From RBG-16-66-20 sp964564865 (GTDB taxonomy: Bacteria > Pseudomonadota > Gammaproteobacteria > Burkholderiales > SG8-39), in NCBI GenBank assembly GCA_964564865.1, contig CAZMDA010000004.1, positions 1 through 64,000 on the forward strand: a stretch of 64,000 nucleotides of DNA. The letters are read 5' to 3'. Every line of letters begins with the position of its first letter. Within the stretch, counting starts at the first letter, position 1. Positions 41,943 to 48,727 of the stretch are shown one piece after another. Below the pieces are notes generated by a model that was not told the origin of the DNA, made no database searches, and saw only the letters and a program-made list of their open reading frames with translations. The position numbers and the translations under genes were made by a program.

Positions 41943-42406
41943 AGCCGCCCGGCCAGCCGGACGAAGTCCAGGGCCGCGACCGGCGCCATCGGCTCGGCGT
42001 CCGCGCCCTGCCTCGAGGGCTGCGTCGCGAACACCACCGAGACGCCCTCGTTGCGGTTCGTCGCGCGGCTGCGCAGGTCTTTCCAGCGCCCGCCGATGAC
42101 GTTGCCCTGCAGGTCGCGGATCACAGACCCGCTGCGGGTCTGTTCCTCGTAGCCCACGATCTTGCCGTCCAGGTTGCGCCAGGGCGTGAAGAGCGCGATC
42201 CGCGTCAGTTCCTCGCCGGTGCCGCGGTACTGGAGGATCTCCTTCTGCCCCACCACGTGGCCTTCCGGATTGTGGATCGGCGCGCGCTCCATGGCGCGGT
42301 AGTCGGACAGCAGCGAGCATCCGCCGGCGGCGAAGCCGAGTGCGACGACCAGAGCTGCCTTGCCGACCGCCTTCAGTGCCTTGTTCCTGCTTTGCATCGT
42401 TTTCAT
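41939..42406 (-). CDS. Putative lipoprotein, unknown function
   Basis: A 155-aa protein from ATG 42406, with a good ribosome binding site (AGGAGG). The signal sequence has a lipobox FAAGGCS (Cys near 30), so it should be a lipid-anchored envelope protein. The mature part has two similar PEGHVVGQKEI and LDGKIVGYEEQ segments and GNVIGGRWKD, which look like short repeated beta units. Not a family I recognise. Its stop shares CTAG with the convergent mtnA stop. Confidence 0.75.
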   Translation of the reverse strand: MKTMQSRNKALKAVGKAALVVALGFAAGGCSLLSDYRAMERAPIHNPEGHVVGQKEILQYRGTGEELTRIALFTPWRNLDGKIVGYEEQTRSGSVIRDLQGNVIGGRWKDLRSRATNRNEGVSVVFATQPSRQGADAEPMAPVAALDFVRLAGRL

Positions 42407-42602
42407 GACAACCTCCTGTGGTTCGGACGGCTTGTTCTTGTATCCACCGCAGCCGTCTCGTTCCTTCCTGCGGGTCAAACCTTACACCTGATTCGCATCC
42501 TCCGCTAATTGTCCAGCCGGGGGTATGACGGAAGTCACACTAAGCCCTTGATTCGGGTGCATTTCGTGAGGAAATACCGGAGCTTGGCGTCGCTTCCTGG
42601 CG

Positions 42603-43064
42603 TCATTCGTGAACTATGACCGGCGTGTACGGGGGTACCCGGTCGAACAGCTCCAGGATGTCCTCCCCCCGCATCCGGATGCAGCCGATCGACCCCGGCC
42701 GGCCCATTTCCGCCGGCTCGGGGGAGCCATGGATGTAGATGTAGCGCCGCATGGTGTCAACATCGCCCAGCCGGTTGAACCCCGGCTCGCAGCCCGACAG
42801 CCAGAGGATCCGGGTCAGGATCCAGTCGCGCCCGGGGTGCGCCGCATGCAAGGCCGGGGTCCAGACCTCCCCGGTCGGCCGGCGGCGCACGAACACCGCG
42901 TTGAGCGGCTGCCCCGCCCCGATCTTCGCGCGCACGATGTGGCGGCCGCGCGGCGTGCAGAAGCTGCCGTTCTTCTCGCCCACGCCGTTGCGCGAACTCG
43001 AGATGCGGTAGCGGCGCCCGTCGAACAGCAGCTCCTGGCGCCCGATGTCGATCTCGATGGTCAT
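42603..43064 (-). CDS. L,D-transpeptidase catalytic-domain protein
   Basis: A 153-aa protein with the YkuD fold and no visible signal peptide in the chosen frame. The strands DIGRQELLFDGRRYRISSSR and NGVGEKNGSFCTPRGRHIV are typical, as is YIYIHGSPEP. The catalytic region reads PGSIGCIRMRGEDILELFD: the Cys and Arg are present, but the residue before GC is Ile where the family usually has His or Asn. Start ATG 43064 overlaps the tadA stop (ATGA); a longer frame through tadA is rejected. Without a signal peptide its substrate access is unclear. Confidence 0.82.
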   Translation of the reverse strand: MTIEIDIGRQELLFDGRRYRISSSRNGVGEKNGSFCTPRGRHIVRAKIGAGQPLNAVFVRRRPTGEVWTPALHAAHPGRDWILTRILWLSGCEPGFNRLGDVDTMRRYIYIHGSPEPAEMGRPGSIGCIRMRGEDILELFDRVPPYTPVIVHE

Positions 43065-43477
43065 CTTCGCGCCGCGAAGAAGGCGCTGAGGACCGCGCCG
43101 CATTCGGCGGCGAGCACGCCGCCCTCGGACTTCACCTGGTTCTTGAGGACGAGCTTCTTCGGATCGGTGGCGCCGTAGACCACCCTCGCCACGCGCGCAT
43201 GGAACATGGCACCGAGGCACATGTCGCAGGGTTCCAGCGTGACGTAGAGAGTGGCGCCGGTGAGGCGGTAGTTGCCCATGGACCGGGCGGCTGCGCGCAG
43301 GGCCTCAATCTCGGCATGCGCCGTCGGGTCGTGGCGCCCGATGGGGCGGTTCCAGCCCTCGCCGGCGACGCGGCCCTCGATCACGACCAGCGCGCCGACG
43401 GGCACCTCCCCCTCGTCCGCCGCCCGGCCCGCGAGCTCGAGCGCGCGGCGCATGTACGCTTCATCGTCCGCCTGCAT
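43061..43477 (-). CDS. tadA: tRNA-specific adenosine deaminase
   Basis: Deaminates A34 to inosine in tRNA-Arg(ACG). The 138-aa protein has the zinc site HAEIEALRAA and PCDMCLGAM, the VARVVYGATDPK segment and an N-terminal DEAYMRRALELAGRAADEG. In betaproteobacteria tadA often lies just downstream of guaA, which matters for the island boundary at 44350. The same strand carries the methyltransferase upstream and the L,D-transpeptidase downstream. Confidence 0.95.
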   Translation of the reverse strand: MQADDEAYMRRALELAGRAADEGEVPVGALVVIEGRVAGEGWNRPIGRHDPTAHAEIEALRAAARSMGNYRLTGATLYVTLEPCDMCLGAMFHARVARVVYGATDPKKLVLKNQVKSEGGVLAAECGAVLSAFFAARR

Positions 43478-43512
43478 GCGCTCGATTCTCGCACGTCGGG
43501 CTCCGGGCCCGG

Positions 43513-43532
43513 ATGTAACCGATCGGTTACAT
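43513..43532. repeat. 20-bp perfect palindrome, copy 2 (ATGTAACC GATC GGTTACAT)
   Basis: Identical to 5350-5369. It lies 2 bp beyond the stop of the methyltransferase gene and 35 bp before the tadA start; flanking G and C extend the palindrome to 22 bp. In both copies the element directly follows the stop of a minus-strand gene. Confidence 0.9.
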
Positions 43533-43534
43533 CG

Positions 43535-44359
43535 TCAGTCCCGGGAGGCGCTCCAGCGCAGCGCGCGAATCTCCTGCCCCTCCGAATCGCCCGTCATCCG
43601 CCCGCCCTCGATCGTTCCCCGGAAATGCCGTGCCCCGCCATCGGCGTCGAACGACGTGAACTGGATCTCCGTACCCCGAAGCCGCGCGCCGACGACGTTC
43701 ACCGGCTTGCCCGCCCGTTCGCCCCGGATGGTGAGGACCTGGTGAACCTGCTCGATGCGGATGCGCAGCCCGTTGCCGGGAACGTCCACCGACCAATTGC
43801 CCCGGACATCGGCCGGCACAACCCACAGGTATCCGGTGCGACCCTCGGTCCGGATGACCTCGTCCGGCTCCCAGTCGCCGAGCGTGAAATGATGCGATAC
43901 CACCCGCGTGCCCGGCCGCAGCGCCAGCAGGCGCGGCTGCAGCTTCGCCATGACACCGGGGCTGATATAGAGCGCGACCACGGTAGCCTGCGCGAGGTCC
44001 GCTTCGAACAGGTCCTGCCGGAGGAACCGCGCGAGGTGCGAAACGCCCTGCGCCTTCGCCGCAGCCTCGGAGATCCGGATCAGGTTCTCCTCCAGCTCCA
44101 CGCCGATGGCACGGGCGCCGAAATGCCGGGCGGCATGGATCGGGATGCGGCCGTCCCCGGAACCGAGGTCGATGACGAGGTCCCGGGGCGTCACGTCCGC
44201 CAGCTGCAGCAGGCGGCGGATCATGCGCTCGGGCGTGGGCACCCAGACCGAGTCCTTGCTGACCTGGCCGATCTGCGGCGCGCCCTGGGCCAGCGCCGGC
44301 GCGGCAGGCGCAAGCAACGCCAGCGCCGCGGCCAGCGCAAGTGTGCGGGCTACTCCCAC
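43535..44359 (-). CDS. SAM-dependent methyltransferase with a signal peptide
   Basis: A 274-aa protein whose first 25 residues form an export signal (hydrophobic LALAAALALLAPAAPALA, cleavage near ALAQG). A class I methyltransferase domain follows: motif I VIDLGSGDGRIPIHAA, then GVELEENLIRIS. A C-terminal beta-rich part includes VPADVRGNWSVDVPG and IRGERAGKPVNVVG. The methyltransferase domain resembles small lysine-methyltransferase-like proteins; an exported location would be odd because SAM is cytosolic. GTG start at 44359 lies inside the guaA-like 3' fragment. Confidence 0.8.
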   Translation of the reverse strand: MGVARTLALAAALALLAPAAPALAQGAPQIGQVSKDSVWVPTPERMIRRLLQLADVTPRDLVIDLGSGDGRIPIHAARHFGARAIGVELEENLIRISEAAAKAQGVSHLARFLRQDLFEADLAQATVVALYISPGVMAKLQPRLLALRPGTRVVSHHFTLGDWEPDEVIRTEGRTGYLWVVPADVRGNWSVDVPGNGLRIRIEQVHQVLTIRGERAGKPVNVVGARLRGTEIQFTSFDADGGARHFRGTIEGGRMTGDSEGQEIRALRWSASRD

Positions 44360-44385
44360 TCAATCATCACCGGCTTCGGTAAGCC
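44350..44385 (-). other. guaA-like 3' end fragment, probable attachment site and island edge
   Basis: The minus strand reads GLPKPVMIEWE followed by a stop, and an in-frame stop only 25 codons upstream shows that no full gene is present. GMP synthase proteins end in KPP..TIEWE, and the 3' end of guaA is an established integration hotspot for genomic islands. When an element integrates there, guaA stays intact on the far side and a copy of the short 3' end is left at this side, next to the old downstream genes (here up to tadA). The match is short, so this is a reasoned inference. Confidence 0.5.
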
Positions 44386-44707
44386 GTTGTTTGGCCTGGG
44401 AGCACTCATCCATGAGCCGAACTTTTACCGACAGAATTACCGTCATTTTGACAGGCATCCCCCATCGCGGCTTTCATCATCTATCGAGATGTATCGAGAA
44501 CAATCGGCGCTTCCACAATGGCCAGCTTTCGAGATGTATCGAGATCTATCGCTTCTCTGCATGCGAATTTCCGAGTGCAAGAAGCTACTCTCTTGTTCGG
44601 GATGGGACCAAAAAAGACGCCAGCATCAAATGCCTTAACGTGCTGTCGCATCGAATGTTCGCGGCGATTTTTTTACCGTCACGACGCTTCCGCACGGTCC
44701 CGGCGAA
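44386..44707. repeat. Non-coding island edge with direct repeats
   Basis: No convincing gene lies between the guaA-like fragment and higA, and the base composition is clearly more AT-rich than the core. TCGAGATGTATCGAGA occurs at 44484-44499 and again at 44529-44544, and each copy is itself made of TATCGAGA-like half units (a further TATCG follows the second). Short repeats just inside an attachment site are what integrase arm-binding sites look like, but this is not proven. Confidence 0.5.
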
Positions 44708-45028
44708 TCAGTGCGCATCGACAGTCTGCTCCGCTGTTTCCTTCCATGGCTTGATCTTCGCGAGTGCCCTCGCAAGGTTCGCTTTCGCAACCTCGGTATC
44801 GTAGTCCGCCTGCAAACGAAGCCACCAGCCGTCCGAGAGTCCGAAGAAGCGGCACAGCCGCAGATCGGTGTCCGCGGTAATCGCGCGCTTGCCGGCGAGG
44901 ATCTCGCCGATGCGCTGTGCAGGCACGCCGATTTCCTTCGCCAGCCGGTAGTTGCTCATGCCGAGCGGCTTGAGGAATTCCTCGGCCAGCATTTCGCCGG
45001 GCGACACGGGTTTGAGTTTCCTGCTCAT
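44708..45028 (-). CDS. higA: HigA-type antitoxin (HTH)
   Basis: A 106-aa helix-turn-helix antitoxin of the XRE/HigA family. It starts MSRKLKPVSPGEMLAEEFLK, and the HTH is MSNYRLAKEIGVPAQRIGEILAGKRAIT, with LRLCRFFGLSDGWWLRLQ after it. It neutralises the HigB mRNA interferase and represses the operon. It follows higB by 11 bp, giving the toxin-first order typical of higBA. A common island-stabilising module. Confidence 0.92.
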   Translation of the reverse strand: MSRKLKPVSPGEMLAEEFLKPLGMSNYRLAKEIGVPAQRIGEILAGKRAITADTDLRLCRFFGLSDGWWLRLQADYDTEVAKANLARALAKIKPWKETAEQTVDAH

Positions 45029-45039
45029 GTCGATCTCCG

Positions 45040-45321
45040 TCAGTGATAGTCCACGATCTCGACGTCTTCGGCATCGCTTCCTGTCCAGCGAAAGCAAATG
45101 CGGAACTGATCGTTCACGCGAATGCTCCACTGGCCTGCGCGATCGCCTTTCAGCTGCTCCAGCCGGTTCGCCGGTGGGGCGCGCAGGTCCTCGATACGCC
45201 GTGCCAGGTCGATCTGCTTCAACTTGCGCAGCGCCGGGCGCTCGATATTGGTGAAGCGCGCTACGCGACGCAGACCGAACAAAGCCTCCGTGTCGGCACA
45301 CTTGAACGTCTTGATCGCCAC
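45040..45321 (-). CDS. higB: HigB-type toxin (RelE superfamily mRNA interferase)
   Basis: A 93-aa RelE-fold toxin from GTG 45321: IKTFKCADTEALFGLRR, DLRAPPANRLEQLKGDRAGQ, WSIRVNDQFRICFRW and the invariant-looking C-terminus VEIVDYH. It cleaves mRNA at the ribosome when HigA is lost. A longer frame to 45357 would add 12 residues not seen in family members of about 92 aa. It lies directly at the downstream end of the SNF2-helicase cluster, on the same strand. Confidence 0.92.
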   Translation of the reverse strand: MAIKTFKCADTEALFGLRRVARFTNIERPALRKLKQIDLARRIEDLRAPPANRLEQLKGDRAGQWSIRVNDQFRICFRWTGSDAEDVEIVDYH

Positions 45322-45676
45322 CCGAAGGATAGTAACGCAATGCGTGATTAACGTCAAACATGACTACTGATGCCCTGCTCCGCGACCCATAAATGGACGT
45401 TCGCGCCGCGCTTCGTTTGGCACGCCTTCGGCTGTAATCGCTGCCGAGGATGGGTCTCATGAGCCCGAAGGGGAAGCTGGTCGCGTTCGGGGGGGCAAGC
45501 GCGCGAACGATAACGCCGGGAGCGTTATCGTGCCGATCGACGTTACCGACGCCAACCCGAGCAGCCCCATATTCGATGAAAACCCAATATTTGCTGTTCA
45601 GCAAAGATGGGCTTGAATCCCGCTTGGCGACACTCCGGCGTGCATTAACTTGACGAGAATGGTGTGTGTAAAGCCG
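45322..45676. other. Gene-free stretch with a 9-bp stem inverted repeat
   Basis: About 350 bp between the helicase stop and higB without a convincing ORF on either strand. It must hold the higBA promoter. CGATAACGC (45508-45516) and GCGTTATCG (45522-45530) form a perfect inverted repeat with a 5-nt loop. No T-run follows on either strand, so it is either an operator-like dyad or a hairpin at the end of the long helicase transcript. Confidence 0.55.
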
Positions 45677-48600
45677 TCAGGGCATTTCCATGCGACGAAA
45701 TCGGCGAAGATCGAACACGAGCTCGTTCGCCAACTCAGGGGGAAGCGGCACGCGATTGGCCAAAGCTTCCGAGGTGGCCTCGTCGAACTCAAATTTTTGC
45801 CCCATGACGATCTGGAACCAGCGTTCCCTGTCCTGGACGACTCGAAACATTTTCTCGTCGGCGCTGCCGCCGAGGTACGGTTCGTAGACGACGATCGGCC
45901 GTCGTGCAATCTCTGCCTTGCATCGAATTCTGTCGAGACGCCCGGTCCTCTGCTCGAGAGTGCTTGGATTCCAGCACAGGTCGTGGTGGATTACGTAGCG
46001 GCAGAAGCGGTGTAGATCGACACCTTCGCCAAGAACGGCGCTACTGATAAGAATCTCCGGAAACATTGGGCTGTTGAAGGTAAGCATTAGTCGCTCGCGC
46101 ACGTCCCGTTTCGTGTCCCCGAACACCATTCGCACCGGTTGTAACACGCGATAAGATCCCTCGCTCGTAGCAGCACGGACCGCGTCATCGTCGTCGAGAG
46201 CCATCCGACGCGGGGACACGTACACAGCAACAGCCTCAAGGTACTCGGTCAATGGGTCGCGCGCCTCGCCTCCGTCCTCGGCAGGCGGTGTTACGCCCCG
46301 TTCCGCGAGCTCTTTGGCGAACCGAAGAAATTCTTCTATCCGTGCGCCCATGGTCATCGAGGAGGCATCTGCGCGCTCAGCGAGTGCGCGCGCCAGTGCT
46401 GCGGCACCTGCTCTCGCGACGCGAGCCTGAGTCGATCCGTCCACGAGTGCGTCGCGAACCTCCGCAATGTCAAAGGGGATGTATCTTGCGATGAAGGAGG
46501 GCGAACGGACATATCCGGCGAGCAGTCCTGTGAGTTCCTCCGCTCGCGGGCGCAATACGGCGAATTCGTCGGCCTCCAGGGGTTTGTGCAACATTGCAGT
46601 CAAGGTGCGATGAAATGGACTGTCTTCGTCCGCAAGGCGCCGAGCCACACGCTCAAACAAATCTCGCAGCCGGCCAGCGTTTCTCTCTGGGTCCAACCCG
46701 AGCTTACGCGCCGCAAGTGCCAAGGTGGCCTTTTCGATTTCACGGCCGATGTGGTCCCGCAGTGATCTCGCAGTTTCGCGATAAAAGCAAAAGAGCAGCA
46801 CCTTCTCCCCTGCAGACCATAGGCTGACAGCACGGCGGACGACCGCCTGGATCTTCGGGTGTCCGTAGCGCTCGTTCTCATGCGCGCTCTTGGATGGAAT
46901 GAGCGCACCGACCTGCTCCTCGTACCACGAGATGGGAACTAGGCTCGAATCCCGCTCTGCTTCTTCCGCCTTCGCGGAACGCTCGATGCCTTCGTCATCG
47001 ACATCGCGAATGTCCCCGCGGCCATCGCGCGTGTGGTGGAAGGCCTCATAACTCGAGCACAGACCCTCGGCAAAAAACGCCCTTCCCTTGCTCGATCCTT
47101 GTGCCAGTTCCCCCTGTGCCCGGGCTGCGAGAAGAAAAGGCAGAGACGCACCTCCGCCGATGGAAAGTCCAATGGTTGCGACCGCGACACCCGATTCGCC
47201 ACTCGTTTCTGCGTCGTCGTCGACCACTGCCCGGCCCGGGCAAAGGAGCCGCCTGGAGACCGCCGGGGAACTGGAGGAAGCGGGTAGGAACGCCGGGCGA
47301 TTGTGGCGGATGACCCATGTGCGTAGCGAGTTCCAAGGTCTTGCTGCATCCCTCTCAGCGCGTGCTTTGGTGACACGGCACTCATTAATGGCGGCTAGAA
47401 GCTCGCGGTCCAGCGGGTCCTCGCTAGGGACAGCCTGGACAGCCTTCCACCACCTGGCCGCCGCTTGCCCCAAGTCTTCGCCGGAGGAATGTCGGCTCAC
47501 CGCTTCGCGCGCCGCTCTCCCCCACAGCCGGTCCAGGCGACGAGCGGCGAGTCGATTCTCGTTGAGTCGCTTTTCCAAGTCATCAATGGACTGCAGGAAA
47601 TCCTCACGTGAGCTATCGGGCGCGTTCTTCCCGCTCCACTTCGCCGCCGCGAACGATCGGAGCACCCGGATCAATTCGTGGTGACCTAGCTGAAACGGCG
47701 TCGCCGTCAGAAACAACATTCGATCGAACTTCTCCCAGAGAAGAGGTTTGCCCGTCTCCAGCCTTCCCTCCATCAGGAGCTGGGTCTCGTCGGAACGGAG
47801 AAGGCTCGCAAGCCGTGTGTTGTCGTTCTTCGCGTGATGCGCTTCATCCAGCACGAACAGCGGCGCTCGCCACTGCACGCGAGACAGCCAGTCCCAGTAC
47901 ACCTGCTGGCAGGCCGCGTTGAAATCCCACCGGGCCTCTTGCAAGCGCCTGTCAGAAACCATGCCCCGCCGGCCCGGGATCGCCTCACCTCGCAGGACAG
48001 CGATCAAGGGCGTCCAGTCAATAGCGCGCTGGTGCTGCAACAGGTGCTGAGGAATGGGATCGTCGTCGTCCTCCTCGATAATCTGCTCACGAATCAGGAT
48101 GCTGTGCCATTTGCCCAGGTCTGACTGGAGAAGGTTCTCGACTATTTCCGGTGTGAGGTAGCGTTTGCGTTTCAGTCGAACAAGCGTCGTCGCCCACTTG
48201 TAAAGCCGCTTTTTGGTTTCGTCGTCCATGCGCGTCCGGCTTCGGGCTAGGCGAACGAGCGCGAGCTTGGTCCATGGGTCGGACAAGCCCCTGTCAAAGC
48301 ATGCGGTCGTCATCCAGACGATATGTGGTCGGCGATTCCTAGGATCGTCGAGCACCTTGAAGAAATCCGTCGGTGCGTGCACGTAGATGTCGCGGACCCA
48401 CCCGAGTGCATCGGGACGCACGCAGATCGCCTTGAACTGGTCCCACTCGCGTGGCCACTTGCTCGCAAGTCCTGGAGGCATCATTACGACGACCGGTCGC
48501 CCTGAGCTGCGGTTGGCCAATACAACCGAGGCAATTACGGCCAAGGCGACGTATGTTTTGCCCATCCCCACTTCGTCTGCCAGCACGACACCGGGCCGTG

Positions 48601-48727
48601 ACGCCAAGTCTTTCAAAATGGACTGAGCTGTGCATTGTTGCCGCGCACCGTCCTCGGCGTCGATCTTCTGTGTGCCGATGCCCTGCATGCGGATGATGTC
48701 GGCGGCAAACGGCCATTCATTCGGCAT
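45677..48727 (-). CDS. SNF2/SF2-type helicase, island cluster
   Basis: A 1016-aa superfamily 2 ATPase from ATG 48727. Motif I is LADEVGMGKTYVAL (Walker A about 54-58), motif II DEAHHAKN (about 294-301), motif III LTATPFQLGHHE, and motif VI EQRTGRLDRI (about 926-934); GVDLHRF and WNPSTLEQ lie just before it. The wide spacing leaves a large helical insertion between the two RecA lobes (about 350-850), as in DNA translocases of defence systems. No nuclease or methylase domain seen. The start is chosen because it overlaps the PLD stop by 11 bp; the frame is open 44 codons further but without homologous-looking sequence. Last gene of the cluster. Confidence 0.88.
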   Translation of the reverse strand: MPNEWPFAADIIRMQGIGTQKIDAEDGARQQCTAQSILKDLASRPGVVLADEVGMGKTYVALAVIASVVLANRSSGRPVVVMMPPGLASKWPREWDQFKAICVRPDALGWVRDIYVHAPTDFFKVLDDPRNRRPHIVWMTTACFDRGLSDPWTKLALVRLARSRTRMDDETKKRLYKWATTLVRLKRKRYLTPEIVENLLQSDLGKWHSILIREQIIEEDDDDPIPQHLLQHQRAIDWTPLIAVLRGEAIPGRRGMVSDRRLQEARWDFNAACQQVYWDWLSRVQWRAPLFVLDEAHHAKNDNTRLASLLRSDETQLLMEGRLETGKPLLWEKFDRMLFLTATPFQLGHHELIRVLRSFAAAKWSGKNAPDSSREDFLQSIDDLEKRLNENRLAARRLDRLWGRAAREAVSRHSSGEDLGQAAARWWKAVQAVPSEDPLDRELLAAINECRVTKARAERDAARPWNSLRTWVIRHNRPAFLPASSSSPAVSRRLLCPGRAVVDDDAETSGESGVAVATIGLSIGGGASLPFLLAARAQGELAQGSSKGRAFFAEGLCSSYEAFHHTRDGRGDIRDVDDEGIERSAKAEEAERDSSLVPISWYEEQVGALIPSKSAHENERYGHPKIQAVVRRAVSLWSAGEKVLLFCFYRETARSLRDHIGREIEKATLALAARKLGLDPERNAGRLRDLFERVARRLADEDSPFHRTLTAMLHKPLEADEFAVLRPRAEELTGLLAGYVRSPSFIARYIPFDIAEVRDALVDGSTQARVARAGAAALARALAERADASSMTMGARIEEFLRFAKELAERGVTPPAEDGGEARDPLTEYLEAVAVYVSPRRMALDDDDAVRAATSEGSYRVLQPVRMVFGDTKRDVRERLMLTFNSPMFPEILISSAVLGEGVDLHRFCRYVIHHDLCWNPSTLEQRTGRLDRIRCKAEIARRPIVVYEPYLGGSADEKMFRVVQDRERWFQIVMGQKFEFDEATSEALANRVPLPPELANELVFDLRRFRRMEMP

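Noticed and set aside
44350..44426. A small intact gene ending in IEWE
   Set aside because: Only about 24 codons are open before an upstream stop, with no suitable start or ribosome binding site; a gene fragment or att site explains it better.
44518..44754. Small plus-strand ORF in the island edge
   Set aside because: No ribosome binding site, no recognisable domain, and it overlaps higA antisense.
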